Part shown: positions 25,750 through 35,756 of the stretch, piece by piece
How the letters are laid out: each line of letters starts with the position of its first letter
Position numbering within the stretch: position 1 is the first letter of the stretch
From: Lysinibacillus mangiferihumi
Lineage (GTDB): Bacteria > Bacillota > Bacilli > Bacillales_A > Planococcaceae
Direction: 5' to 3'
DNA length: 64,000 nt
NCBI RefSeq assembly: GCF_003049665.1
Contig: NZ_PYWM01000002.1
Location: 186,001-250,000 of the forward strand
The notes under the pieces: model-generated
Seen by the model: the letters and a program-made list of their open reading frames with translations, nothing else
Told to the model about the DNA's origin: nothing
Database searches by the model: none
Position numbers and translations under genes: made by a program

Positions 25750-28700
25750 ATGGGAAAAAGGATTTTTATAATCATGCTATGTTTGCTGTTGATTACTTTT
25801 AGTCAATTGACTGGGATCAGTTTTTTGTCACCTGTTCAAGTGGAGGCGGCTAGTTGTGATACACCGAATTTTCCTAAGTGTACACAAGATTTAACACAAC
25901 CTACATGGCTAACTGATACGAATAATGGCTTTGTAGTAAGTCGTACTGGTGATGATGGTTTTGATTTACTAAAGTATAGTGATGGGACACAGTATCCTGC
26001 TGGGTATTATATCGATGCAGATGAACATTCGCTACCAAAATCAATTCGAATTTCCGCTGGCGAAAACTTTGCGGGCGGTGTCTTTAATTTAAAATCATTA
26101 AAGATTAATACGATTAATCAACATAAAGCAAACGATGCGCTAAGTTTAACGATTCAAGGATATGATCAAGACGGAAATCCAAAAGGAAGTCCCGTAATCT
26201 TTAAGACCGTTGCCTTTCATGAACCAATTTATGATATTCCAGTAAATTTAGAGGGTATTAACTCATTTGTCATTACTGTGAGTGTACAGTATATAGATAT
26301 TGTTCAGGCGGGGATATGGGATTTAACATTCACACAATTTACAATCGATATTCCTACCCCAAATAATCCTCCAACCATTACAAATAATACGATTGCTGTC
26401 TCAAATATCACTGCATCAGGAGTACAGTTGGACTGGACGAAAGCATCTGACGATTTAACTGCTCAAGGAGATTTAGAATACCGTGTCTATCAATCTAGTA
26501 GTAATAATATTGATACGGTTAGTGCCATTGAATCTAATGGAACAGCTTTAGGAAGCGGTTATGCTAAAGATATTGCGTCCTATAATGTTACAGGACTTAC
26601 TGCCAATACAAGCTATTATTTCAATGTTATTGTTAAAGATGCTGATGGCTCCAAGAGTGCTTATACGATGCAGCAGGTCACAACACTTACATTAAATAAA
26701 CCACCGACATCCAGTAATGGAACGGTAAATGTCAATGAAGGTCAAGTGTATACATTTAATTCTACTTCCTTCGCTTTTTCTGATGAAGATGCTGGCGACA
26801 CGTTAAAACAGATTCAAATCTCTGCAATCCCAACTAGTGGCCAACTTTTCCTTGATAGCAATCTGAATGAACAGTTCGATGCTGCTGAAGCCATTACAAA
26901 TGGTATGACAGTTAGTAAAGTTGACTTAGATGCAGGTAAGTTAAAATATATTACCGATAATGGTACTGCTTCAACTTTTGCATTTAAGGTAAGCGATGGC
27001 GTGAATGATAGCGGCATCTATACGATGAATCTTATTGTCAAGGCACGTCCTAGCGTGATAATTTCACCAAATAATACTGGCCCAACTAATAGCAATCCAA
27101 TTCTTATAACGACAGTATTCAGTGAGTCAGTAACAGGCTTTACGGTCGATGATATAGCTGTTACAAATGGAAATGCTATATCTCTATCAGGAAGCGGTAC
27201 CACATATACGGCACAAATATCACCGATTGCAGATGGAGCTGTGAAAATTAAAATTCCTGAAAAAGTTGTTGCGAATAGTAGTGGTGCATTCAATAAAGCT
27301 TCAAATGAATTGCAAATAATGTATGATGCTACACCACCTACCAATATTGCGCTTAGTAATACGACTGTACAAGAAAAGAAGCCCATCGGTACAACTGTTG
27401 GGACATTGACAGCAATTGATTCAGGAAGTTCAGCAACATTCACATATGCGTTACAGTCAGGGGATACAAGCTTCTTTACGATTGATGGAAATGTCTTAAA
27501 GACAAATGCACTGTTTGCCTACGATACCAAAAATAGTTATAAGATTACGATAAGCGTAACAGATGAGGCTGGCAATACGTTTGATAAGGAGTTTATAATC
27601 CAAATTACTAAAAATCAAGCGCCTACAGGCACAATGACCATTAATAACGCACTAGCGTATACAAGTTCTTCTAATGTGACCTTAACAATGACGGCAACAG
27701 ATACAGAAGGAGAAGCGATAGAAATGCGCTTTTCGAATGATGGGATTACGTGGTCCGGTTGGGAGCCAAACATATCAACGAAAAGTTGGACATTATCAAG
27801 CGGGGATGGTAGTAAAACAGTTTATATGCAACTAAAGGATACGGCTGGTAATCTATCGAATGTATTTTCAGATACGATTGTGCTCGATACAACGCCTCCA
27901 GTTATAACAGGTGTTGCAAATAGTGGGGGTTACAACACCGACGTAACGATAAGCTTTAATGAAGGAACTGCTACCTTAAATGGAGCTCTCTTTACAAGTG
28001 GCACTATTGTAAAGTCAACTGGTAATTATACTTTGGTCGTAACAGATAGCGCAGGTAACACGACTACCATTACTTTTGCGATTGATAAAGTTGTGCCACA
28101 AGCAGTAGAGGTGACAATTAAATCGACTAATCTAAATCCGACAAAGGCGAAAATAGGCGATACCATCACTTTAGCAATGAAAACAGATAAAACGATCCAA
28201 ACACCCTCTGTTACCATTGCTGGAAAACCAGCTACTGTAAATGGCGCTTCAACGAACTGGCAGGCGACTTATGTGATAGCGCATGGCGATTTAGAGGGCA
28301 TAGCACCTTTTACCATCAATTTCAAAGATGTGCTAGGTAATGCAGCCATAGAGGTAACGGACGTAACGGATGGTAGCTTTGTTACAGTTGATGGCGTAAA
28401 GCCAACTGTAAAGAAGGGTACCATGGTGTCAAACAATGCTAATCCAACAGTTGCTAAGGTCAATGATAGTATCACAATCGACTTTGAGACAAGTGAGGCA
28501 GTTCAATCGCCAAATGTTACGATTCTAGGACAAACAGCAAATGTAAGCGATAAAGGTGATGGGGATGCTAAAACATGGCAAGCAAGTTATACGCTAAAGT
28601 CAGTAGATGCAGAGGGGCCTATTCCTTTTACAATTGATTATCAAGATTTAGCGGGGAATGATGGCTTACAGGTGACAGACGTTTCATCAGGAACAATTGT

Positions 28701-30693
28701 CGTGTTTGATAAAAAGGCTCCTGAAATAACAACCTATTTCCCTGCGCATCAGGCAACGAATGTACAGCCTACAGATAATCTCGTGTTAACGTTTAATGAA
28801 AAGGTCTTACCAGTTACGAATAAAAATATGGTTATTCGCAATGCTACTACAAATCAAATTGTTGAAACGATTGACGTTACGCATGCTAATGTATCTATCG
28901 CGAATCAAAGTGTGACCATTAATCCTACAAAGGATTTAAACAATAATACGGCTTATAGCATCCACATTGATGCAGGAGCATTTATCGATTTAGCTGGTAA
29001 TGAGTATGACGGCATTACAAATAATACGACTTGGCATTTTACAACGAGCGCATTGCCAACGTACACCGTTATCTATGACAGCAACGGAGCGGATGGGGGA
29101 AATGTGCCTATGGATTCGAAGCGCTATAAAACGCAGGAAACAATAACGGTGTTAAATAATGGGAATTTAAATAAAGTTGGATTTTCATTCGTAAGTTGGA
29201 ATACGAAAGCTGATGGAAAAGGCGTTACTTATAAAGCTGGGGAAACGCTTCAAATGGGGACAGGGAACCTCGTATTGTATGCGGTATGGTCTGCAAACTA
29301 TGTACCAGGAGATGGAGGATCATCAACAGCAAGTCCTGACCCCGTTGTACCAAGTAATCAATTTATGGTGAATGTAGTAGATCCGCGTATGCCAAACGAG
29401 GTGCTCTTACAAACAGTGTTAACACGTGTATTTAGTAACGGTAGTTTCCAAGATAGCGTGAATTTTACGGTGGCAAATGCAAACGAGTTTCTTCGAAAAT
29501 TAGCGAATCAAGAAGATAAAAAATCTCGACTTGTCATTCCCGATATGGCGCAACCAGCAAGTGAGACAAAGGTGATACTTGCTAGAGAGGCTGCTAAACG
29601 ATTACTAGAGAGTAAATCCTATTTTGGTATTGATATGACGATGGTCAAAATAGACGTTCCCTTTACTTCTATGACTGACTTCAATGAAGATATTTACTTC
29701 CGAATCGTTCCGATTAAGGATGCCCTACGGCAAAAAGCAATCGAAGACCGAGCTAAACAAGCGGAAATAGTGTTACAACAGAGTCATGGCGCTAATGTAA
29801 AGCTTGTTGGTCAATCAATATCGATTGACACAAATCTACAAAATCGTCCGGTAACAGTGCTACTACCATTACCAGCGAATTTAACTTCAGCTCAACGGGA
29901 ACAATTGATGGTTTACGTAGAGCATAGTAATGGTTCAGCCGAAATCATCCGTGGACGTATTGTAGAATTTGCGAAAGGGCAAACAGCGATTGCTTTTGAT
30001 GTGCAGCATTTTTCTACTTTTACTTTACTATATGTAGAACAAGCACAACAAGAAGAACCCGAAAAGGAACCAACAGAAGTGAACAAGTCATTTGCTTCTT
30101 ATATTCAAGGCTATGCAGATGGTACATTCCGTCCGAATGCCTATGTCACACGTGCGCAAATGGCAGCAATGCTAGCGAGAAACCTAAGTGATCATAATGT
30201 ACCAGAAGCATCTAATGTTTTTTATGCAGATACAGTTGCTTCGTGGGCAAAAAATGATATAGAGTATGTTCGTACCGAAGGAATTATGCAAGGTCGTCAA
30301 AATGGTTCATTTGGTCCGAACGATATGATAACGAGAGCCCAAATGGCGGTCATTGCTGTAAGGTGGATTGATAAGCAATGTGCAGAAGGAACTACAGATA
30401 CACCGTATTGTGAAATAACAGCAAATGGCGAAACATACAGTGACGTGGCATCTACGCATTGGGCTGCACAGGAAATCCAACGCATAAGCGCAATGGGTAC
30501 TATGGTTGGCTCAGGTAATGGTCAATTTAGACCTGAAGAGAAACTAACACGTGCACAGGCAGTAATAGTCCTAAATCGACTTTTCAATCGTCCAGTATTG
30601 ACAGATGGCACAGAACCAATCTTTAAGGATATTCCAAGCGATCACTGGGCTTTTTATGAAATTCAGGCTGCTGCAACAAATGAAACAAAATAA
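25750..30693 (+). CDS. Giant SLH-anchored surface protein with FnIII, cadherin- and Ig-like domains
   Basis: A 1647-residue secreted protein. Order seen: signal peptide (1-34, ending VEA), a jelly-roll-like N-terminal region (about 40-200), an FnIII-like domain (about 204-313), a Calx/cadherin-like domain (about 318-430), an Ig-like domain (about 432-530), a cadherin-like domain (about 533-624), further Ig-like repeats including two tandem units with NPT-A-K-D-IT (about 780-990), an SbsA-like Ig domain (about 992-1100), an InlB-type repeat (VIYDSNGADGG, about 1105-1184) and three SLH modules (about 1446-1620, each with RAQ). SLH domains bind pyruvylated cell-wall polymer. It is in line with the collar trio and is probably co-transcribed. 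Confidence 0.88.
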   Translation: MGKRIFIIMLCLLLITFSQLTGISFLSPVQVEAASCDTPNFPKCTQDLTQPTWLTDTNNGFVVSRTGDDGFDLLKYSDGTQYPAGYYIDADEHSLPKSIRISAGENFAGGVFNLKSLKINTINQHKANDALSLTIQGYDQDGNPKGSPVIFKTVAFHEPIYDIPVNLEGINSFVITVSVQYIDIVQAGIWDLTFTQFTIDIPTPNNPPTITNNTIAVSNITASGVQLDWTKASDDLTAQGDLEYRVYQSSSNNIDTVSAIESNGTALGSGYAKDIASYNVTGLTANTSYYFNVIVKDADGSKSAYTMQQVTTLTLNKPPTSSNGTVNVNEGQVYTFNSTSFAFSDEDAGDTLKQIQISAIPTSGQLFLDSNLNEQFDAAEAITNGMTVSKVDLDAGKLKYITDNGTASTFAFKVSDGVNDSGIYTMNLIVKARPSVIISPNNTGPTNSNPILITTVFSESVTGFTVDDIAVTNGNAISLSGSGTTYTAQISPIADGAVKIKIPEKVVANSSGAFNKASNELQIMYDATPPTNIALSNTTVQEKKPIGTTVGTLTAIDSGSSATFTYALQSGDTSFFTIDGNVLKTNALFAYDTKNSYKITISVTDEAGNTFDKEFIIQITKNQAPTGTMTINNALAYTSSSNVTLTMTATDTEGEAIEMRFSNDGITWSGWEPNISTKSWTLSSGDGSKTVYMQLKDTAGNLSNVFSDTIVLDTTPPVITGVANSGGYNTDVTISFNEGTATLNGALFTSGTIVKSTGNYTLVVTDSAGNTTTITFAIDKVVPQAVEVTIKSTNLNPTKAKIGDTITLAMKTDKTIQTPSVTIAGKPATVNGASTNWQATYVIAHGDLEGIAPFTINFKDVLGNAAIEVTDVTDGSFVTVDGVKPTVKKGTMVSNNANPTVAKVNDSITIDFETSEAVQSPNVTILGQTANVSDKGDGDAKTWQASYTLKSVDAEGPIPFTIDYQDLAGNDGLQVTDVSSGTIVVFDKKAPEITTYFPAHQATNVQPTDNLVLTFNEKVLPVTNKNMVIRNATTNQIVETIDVTHANVSIANQSVTINPTKDLNNNTAYSIHIDAGAFIDLAGNEYDGITNNTTWHFTTSALPTYTVIYDSNGADGGNVPMDSKRYKTQETITVLNNGNLNKVGFSFVSWNTKADGKGVTYKAGETLQMGTGNLVLYAVWSANYVPGDGGSSTASPDPVVPSNQFMVNVVDPRMPNEVLLQTVLTRVFSNGSFQDSVNFTVANANEFLRKLANQEDKKSRLVIPDMAQPASETKVILAREAAKRLLESKSYFGIDMTMVKIDVPFTSMTDFNEDIYFRIVPIKDALRQKAIEDRAKQAEIVLQQSHGANVKLVGQSISIDTNLQNRPVTVLLPLPANLTSAQREQLMVYVEHSNGSAEIIRGRIVEFAKGQTAIAFDVQHFSTFTLLYVEQAQQEEPEKEPTEVNKSFASYIQGYADGTFRPNAYVTRAQMAAMLARNLSDHNVPEASNVFYADTVASWAKNDIEYVRTEGIMQGRQNGSFGPNDMITRAQMAVIAVRWIDKQCAEGTTDTPYCEITANGETYSDVASTHWAAQEIQRISAMGTMVGSGNGQFRPEEKLTRAQAVIVLNRLFNRPVLTDGTEPIFKDIPSDHWAFYEIQAAATNETK

Positions 30694-31081
30694 CGGAATT
30701 ACATTATTTTTTAATACGATGCTATTAGCTGGCGGTTTTTAATAATCGCCAGTTATTTTAATGTTTAAGGAATTCTCACCCGATTTCTCCTCACTAATCT
30801 CCTGATTTTCACTAAACAATTAAACTACCTAATATAAAATTCTTATCTTAATAGGATTAATTGAATATGAATTTCATAATTCATTTCTCCTTTTTAAGTT
30901 CTAATTTTTATTAAATTAATAGGTATATAGATTCAATTACACTAAGTAAAAATGCTACTATTTATCAATATTTCAAAATATTCAAATATTACGATATTCG
31001 AATTAGTTTATTTGTGATAAATTGGAAATATCACACTAAACTGAAAAGTGTGACAATTAAAGGAGGAAGGGGAAATGAGAT
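30694..31081 (+). other. 390-bp AT-rich gap with terminator and upstream hairpin
   Basis: After the terminator at 30727-30757 the sequence is very AT-rich. Near the next gene, TCACACT (31031-31037) pairs with AGTGTGA (31047-31053), just before the AAAGGAGGAAGG ribosome site, and may modulate translation. No gene is seen. Confidence 0.5.
30727..30757 (+). terminator. Intrinsic terminator after giant surface protein gene
   Basis: CTGGCG (30729-30734) pairs with CGCCAG (30747-30752), extended by flanking TA/TA, then TTATTTTA. Confidence 0.75.
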
Positions 31082-34000
31082 TTGAAAAAGTTTAAGTTAA
31101 CGACATTTTTAAGTAGTATTTTAGCTTTCATTATGGTGCTTTCTCTCTTGGCTCCATTATCGAGTGCTAGTGCTGAAGAATCGAAACCATTCAAGCAGGA
31201 TAGTCAAAGCGAAAGTATTATTCAATTAAAGGCTGCTATCGCTGAACAGCTAAGCTTGTCTAAAGATGGTCCAACGCTCCATGAAAGCTTACAAAATGTA
31301 TCAGGCAATCAAGAGGTGGCAGTTATTGTTCATTTATCTGAAATGCCTGTGGCACTAGAGCAAGGAATAAGCCAACTTAAAGGCCAAAGGTTTTCTAAAG
31401 CTCAGGCAAATGAAGCTCGCTCTAATGTAAAAGCACAACAAGCACAAGTACAAAAAGAGTTAGCTGTTAAAAATGTTCAGATGACGCAAGGCTTCACATT
31501 CGATACAGTTTTAAATGGCTTCGCAGCAACTGTAAAAGCAAATGATCTTCCCAAATTGCTTACAATCGAAGGCATTACATTAATCGAACCAGATGCCATT
31601 GTTTACGCATCAGAAGATGATACGATGAAATCATCGGAACTGGTTAAGGAAGATCAGGTAGAAGCGCAAATGAATACAAGTAATTCTTTCCTTGGCATTG
31701 AACAGCTTTGGAACGAAGGATTGGAAGGACAAGGCATTAAGGTAGCTGTATTAGATACGGGTATTGACGCCGATCACCCTGAATTTGCTGGAATTTATAA
31801 AGGTGGAAAAAACTTTATTCCATATTCAGCAACTTACTCGAAGCCTCGCGCAGATAACGATGCATCAGAAACATTACCTTCGGAGCGTCCAGTTGGAACA
31901 CCGGAGTTTAATGAAAAAGGAAGCGCATTCTATACTTCTCACGGTACACATGTTGCGGGAACAATTGCAGCAATCGGAGCTAATCAATACGGTATTAAAG
32001 GAATTGCACCAAAAGTAGACCTTTATGCTTACCGTGTTCTTGGGGCTTACGGAAGTGGTGCTACATCCGGTATTGTAAAAGCAATTGAAACGGCTGTATT
32101 AGAAAAAATGGACATTATCAATCTTTCGCTTGGCGGGGGAGCAAACTCTGAAACAGACGCTGGTTCATTTGCGATTAATAACGCAATGATAGCTGGAACA
32201 ATCGGAGTCATTGCAACAGGAAACTCTGGTCCAAATCGCGGTACTATGGGTACGCCTGCAACGGCTCGTTTAGGAATTGCTGTTGGTAACACAACGAATC
32301 CTGAAACAATGTATAACGGCGAAGTCAAAGTTACTGTTGGCAATTACAACTTAACAAAACAACTTCCGTTAATGGGAACGACTTTTGGGAAAAATGTAGC
32401 AACACAGCTTCAAGGGGAATTTGATCTAGTAGCTGTTCCTGGAAACGGGGAAGTAACAGACTATGAAGGAATCGATGTAGCGGGGAAAGTAGCCTTGATT
32501 TCTCGTGGTGGTATCGCATTCGTTGATAAAATCGCCAATGCAAAGGCAAATGGAGCAGTTGCAACAATTATTCATAACTTTGCTGGTGGAACGAATGCAC
32601 CAAACATTTCAGGCACATTCCTTGGTGATTCATTTGAGTTTTTACCAACATTTGATATGTCCCAAACGGATGGTGCTGCCATTCGCGCTGCTTTAGCAGG
32701 TGGCGCAGGGAAAGTAAGTTTTAGTAAATTTGCTTCAACAAATACTACGGGCGATGATGTAAACTCTTCAAGTTCACGTGGCCCATCTACACCAAACTTT
32801 GATATTAAACCAGATGTAAGTGCACCTGGAACAAATATTATGTCCACGATTCCAATGTATAAAAAAGATTTCCCTAATGCCAATTATGCTGAAGCATATG
32901 CTCGTAAAACAGGAACTTCTATGGCAACACCACATATTGCAGGTATTGCGGCGTTAGTTAAACAAGCAAATCCTGATTGGAATGCGTTCGATGTAAAAGT
33001 AGCGCTTTCTAATACAGCAAAAGTTTTAGATAAGACAAAATACGATGTATTTTCTCAAGGGGCAGGGCGTGTCAATGCATATGCTGCAGCTCATCCGGAA
33101 ATTCTTGCTTATGCACTTGATAGCGCAATTTTAGATGGAACGGGTGCAGTGGCAGAAAACTTGAAAGGTACCGTTACTTTCGGTCCACAATCACTTAAAG
33201 ATAGAGATATTTCTGTCACGAAACAAGTATTAGTAAAAGATATCAAAGGGAACGGCGGTAACTATAATGTTTCAGTTGATGTAACAAAAACATTTGGTGA
33301 TGCAACTGTTACAGTAGACCAGCCAACATTTAATCTAGTAGGTGAGCAAGTTTTAAATATTACGTTAACAGCTTCGCAAGCTTCCGCTCCAAACGGCTCT
33401 GAATTACTAGGTTATATTTACATCGGTAATGGAGCTACAGAAATTTCATTGCCATTTGCAGCCGATTTTGGCGCAGAGGCAACAACTGAAGTGAAAGACT
33501 TGACTATTACAGAAACGGATCTTTCCTTTAACGGAGATGGAGTGAAAGACTCGGCTGTACTATCATTCACATTAACTGGAGATGTAACAACGAACTATAT
33601 TGAGCTTTGGGATATTATGAATCCAGAAGGCGGAGAATATGGAGATGGCTACATTGGCTATATACATGCAGGGACTGCACTAGGAAAAGGTTCTTATACG
33701 CTAAAAGTAGGTGGGCAATACAAACCGTGGGGATCAGCACCTGCCACAACGATTCCAGATGGTCTGTATACAATTGACTTTACTGGTCTTGCAGCATCAG
33801 GCGTAGTGTCAGACTATGTTGGACCAATTTTCGTCAAATCGACTAAACCAGGAATTACTGGTTCAGTAGCGCAAGGCGTTGCTACAGGGCAGGTAACAGA
33901 TAAGTATATTGATTACAATGTAGCGTTAAGTGCATACGGTTTAAATTACAATTTAAATGATAAATTAAAAGCTTCCTATATTGCGACGGTAAATGGGGAA

Positions 34001-34753
34001 GTACAAGCGCCAGTTGCGTTTGAACTAAATCAAGACGGTAGCTTTACATTCCCAGTAACAGCAGAAACGAATGCTGTTACAGTAAAAATTAATGACGCTG
34101 CGGGGAATGTTGGGGAAGCAGTTATCTATGAAAAAGAAGTGGTAGAGCCAGTAGTGACACTTTCTGTAAATCCAACTGAGCTCAACCTAACAACTGGAGA
34201 AACAGCACAACTAACGCTAACAGAAACGTCAACGCCTGCAGAAGGTGAAGCAACAGTGCAAGACGTAACGTCTAAAGCGACGTATGTTGTTGGGGATGAA
34301 AATGTTGCAACTGTAGTCAATGGCGTAGTAACGGCAGTAGGGGAAGGCACAACGACAATTACTATGTCATACGGTGCGAATGAAGTGACGATGAATGTGA
34401 CAGTGAAAGCAACTAATGTAGAAACACCAATCGTCACATTAGAAATTGACCAAGCGCAGGTCGAAACAAGAATAGGTAAAGAAGTTGCGGTTAAAATTAC
34501 GGAAGTAACTACTTTTGAAGGTAAAACGACAGAAAAAGATGTGACAAATCTGGCAACATACGAAGTAGCAAATGATAAAATAGCTACTGTAAAAGCAGGT
34601 GCCGTAAAAGGAAAAGGTCAAGGCAATACGACGATTACGGTAACGTATGGTGAGCATACACTAACATTTGATGTGTTGGTTGTAAAGCCAGGTAACGGTA
34701 ATGGTAACGGCAATGGCAAAGGAAATGGCAACGGCAATAACAATAATAATTAA
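31082..34753 (+). CDS. Secreted subtilisin-like serine protease (S8), Vpr-like with Ig-like C-terminus
   Basis: A 1223-residue exported protease. Signal peptide about 1-31; an inhibitor I9 propeptide about 75-175; catalytic domain about 205-665 with Asp225 (VAVLDTG), His287 (SHGTH), oxyanion Asn381 (ATGNSGP) and Ser613 (GTSMATPH). A PA insert (GKVALISRGG) covers about 440-530, as in Vpr/lactocepin-type enzymes. After a FnIII-like region come two Big_2-like Ig domains (about 1020-1200), ending in a G/N-rich tail. Start is TTG at 31082; an ATG 7 bases upstream reads only six codons in another frame. It is longer than Bacillus Vpr (about 800) because of the C-terminal domains. Confidence 0.93.
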   Translation: MKKFKLTTFLSSILAFIMVLSLLAPLSSASAEESKPFKQDSQSESIIQLKAAIAEQLSLSKDGPTLHESLQNVSGNQEVAVIVHLSEMPVALEQGISQLKGQRFSKAQANEARSNVKAQQAQVQKELAVKNVQMTQGFTFDTVLNGFAATVKANDLPKLLTIEGITLIEPDAIVYASEDDTMKSSELVKEDQVEAQMNTSNSFLGIEQLWNEGLEGQGIKVAVLDTGIDADHPEFAGIYKGGKNFIPYSATYSKPRADNDASETLPSERPVGTPEFNEKGSAFYTSHGTHVAGTIAAIGANQYGIKGIAPKVDLYAYRVLGAYGSGATSGIVKAIETAVLEKMDIINLSLGGGANSETDAGSFAINNAMIAGTIGVIATGNSGPNRGTMGTPATARLGIAVGNTTNPETMYNGEVKVTVGNYNLTKQLPLMGTTFGKNVATQLQGEFDLVAVPGNGEVTDYEGIDVAGKVALISRGGIAFVDKIANAKANGAVATIIHNFAGGTNAPNISGTFLGDSFEFLPTFDMSQTDGAAIRAALAGGAGKVSFSKFASTNTTGDDVNSSSSRGPSTPNFDIKPDVSAPGTNIMSTIPMYKKDFPNANYAEAYARKTGTSMATPHIAGIAALVKQANPDWNAFDVKVALSNTAKVLDKTKYDVFSQGAGRVNAYAAAHPEILAYALDSAILDGTGAVAENLKGTVTFGPQSLKDRDISVTKQVLVKDIKGNGGNYNVSVDVTKTFGDATVTVDQPTFNLVGEQVLNITLTASQASAPNGSELLGYIYIGNGATEISLPFAADFGAEATTEVKDLTITETDLSFNGDGVKDSAVLSFTLTGDVTTNYIELWDIMNPEGGEYGDGYIGYIHAGTALGKGSYTLKVGGQYKPWGSAPATTIPDGLYTIDFTGLAASGVVSDYVGPIFVKSTKPGITGSVAQGVATGQVTDKYIDYNVALSAYGLNYNLNDKLKASYIATVNGEVQAPVAFELNQDGSFTFPVTAETNAVTVKINDAAGNVGEAVIYEKEVVEPVVTLSVNPTELNLTTGETAQLTLTETSTPAEGEATVQDVTSKATYVVGDENVATVVNGVVTAVGEGTTTITMSYGANEVTMNVTVKATNVETPIVTLEIDQAQVETRIGKEVAVKITEVTTFEGKTTEKDVTNLATYEVANDKIATVKAGAVKGKGQGNTTITVTYGEHTLTFDVLVVKPGNGNGNGNGKGNGNGNNNNN

Positions 34754-34793
34754 GTTACCGAGATTGACTTATAATTACGATCGGTTTAAACAA

Positions 34794-34830
34794 AAAAGAG
34801 AAATTGCACTGTGCAATTTCTCTTTTTATT
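34794..34830 (+). terminator. Intrinsic terminator after subtilase gene
   Basis: AAAAGAGAAATTGC (34794-34807) pairs perfectly with 34813-34826 around 5 bases and runs into T residues. Confidence 0.92.
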
Positions 34831-34929
34831 ATGTATTGTAAAGCAGCACTTGTTAAAAGATGTATACCTCTAGTAAACTAACTGGCTGGGTTCTGTGTTC
34901 AGTATATTTAAGAAGCGAGCATTTTTATT

Positions 34930-34981
34930 TTGACAAAAAAGACTTTTGTCATTATGATAAGGTAAATGAGAATGATTATCA
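34930..34981 (+). promoter_or_regulatory. Sigma-A promoter with Fur box
   Basis: TTGACA (34930-34935), an 18-bp spacer and TATGAT (34954-34959) are followed directly by TGAGAAT-G-ATTATCA (34967-34981). This matches the 7-1-7 Fur box TGATAAT-N-ATTATCA with one mismatch. A second inverted repeat GACAAAA..TTTTGTC (34932-34950) covers the -35 and spacer. Iron-dependent repression of the downstream two genes is expected. Confidence 0.82.
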
Positions 34982-35000
34982 TAACGAAGGAAGCTGAAAG

Positions 35001-35060
35001 ATGTTGAACAAGGTAATCCCATTACACGAACAATTTAGTAATGGAGTGAGATATAAGTGA
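35001..35060 (+). CDS. Putative 19-residue micro-ORF, translationally coupled to next gene
   Basis: ATG at 35001 has GAAGGAAG about 8 bases upstream and reads 19 codons (MLNKVIPLHEQFSNGVRYK). Its TGA (35058-35060) overlaps the next ATG as TGATG. The position just behind a Fur box makes it either a small iron-regulated peptide or a leader that controls translation of the downstream coiled-coil protein. The peptide itself resembles nothing I know. Confidence 0.55.
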   Translation: MLNKVIPLHEQFSNGVRYK

Positions 35061-35593
35061 TGAGCAAAATGGATCAATCAGCATTAACATGGGAAAAAAT
35101 GCAAGATGGTACACTGGCTGTTCAAACGACGGAAACGCTCATGGTGTTAACGCAAAGTCGCTATAAGGAATTACTTCATTTTGAAGAATTATTAAATGAC
35201 ATGCACCTTGATGTAGATGAGAAGCAACTTGTTTTGGAGCAAGAGCAGAAAAGTTTAAAAAAACAAAATACAAAGCTTGAAGCAGACATACAAAAACTTA
35301 CGCAGCAAAATGCGGTGCTACAAAAAAAGCTTACCGAATATAATTGTGTCGTCGATGAGCTGAAGGAGCTCCGTCGACAGAATACCGACTTGCTGATTGA
35401 GCTTAGCAAATATACGGCTCTTTCAAAGGAATCGCTATCAGGCCCATTAAAATCAATGATTCGAGATATGCGAGAGCAAGGTGTCGGCATTAAAGAAATT
35501 CATATTCGTATAAAACGTCAAATTAATCCTGATATAAGTTATAGTATGGTGCGAAAATATATTTCTGAGCTAGAAAGTGAGAAAAAAGCTTAA
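35060..35593 (+). CDS. Coiled-coil protein with C-terminal HTH-like region, Fur-controlled
   Basis: A product of about 177 residues. The N-terminal 45 residues are a small globular segment. Residues about 50-120 are a long coiled coil (heptad-like EKQLVLEQEQKSLKKQNTKL and onward). The C-terminal 50 residues (GPLKSMIRDMREQGVGIKEI, then SMVRKYISELE) look like a recombinase/regulator-type helix-turn-helix. ATG 35060 is chosen because it overlaps the micro-ORF stop; GTG 35057 is the alternative. It is probably a DNA- or RNA-binding dimer made under iron limitation. I do not recognise a named family. Confidence 0.7.
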   Translation: MSKMDQSALTWEKMQDGTLAVQTTETLMVLTQSRYKELLHFEELLNDMHLDVDEKQLVLEQEQKSLKKQNTKLEADIQKLTQQNAVLQKKLTEYNCVVDELKELRRQNTDLLIELSKYTALSKESLSGPLKSMIRDMREQGVGIKEIHIRIKRQINPDISYSMVRKYISELESEKKA

Positions 35594-35756
35594 CAACCCG
35601 TGTTTAAGCGATAAACAACACGTCCATAGTAAATTTGTGCATTTACAGTTGCCAATCAAAGTCCTATAATTAGTCTATTCTTTACATTATGAATGTAATC
35701 ATATGGAAATACGAGAAATCGTAAGTGATTTAAGAAGAGTAGGAGAATTAAAGACA

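Noticed and set aside
34930-34950. GACAAAA..TTTTGTC as a separate operator
   Set aside because: It is short, A/T-rich and overlaps the -35, so chance is likely; only the Fur box is called with confidence.
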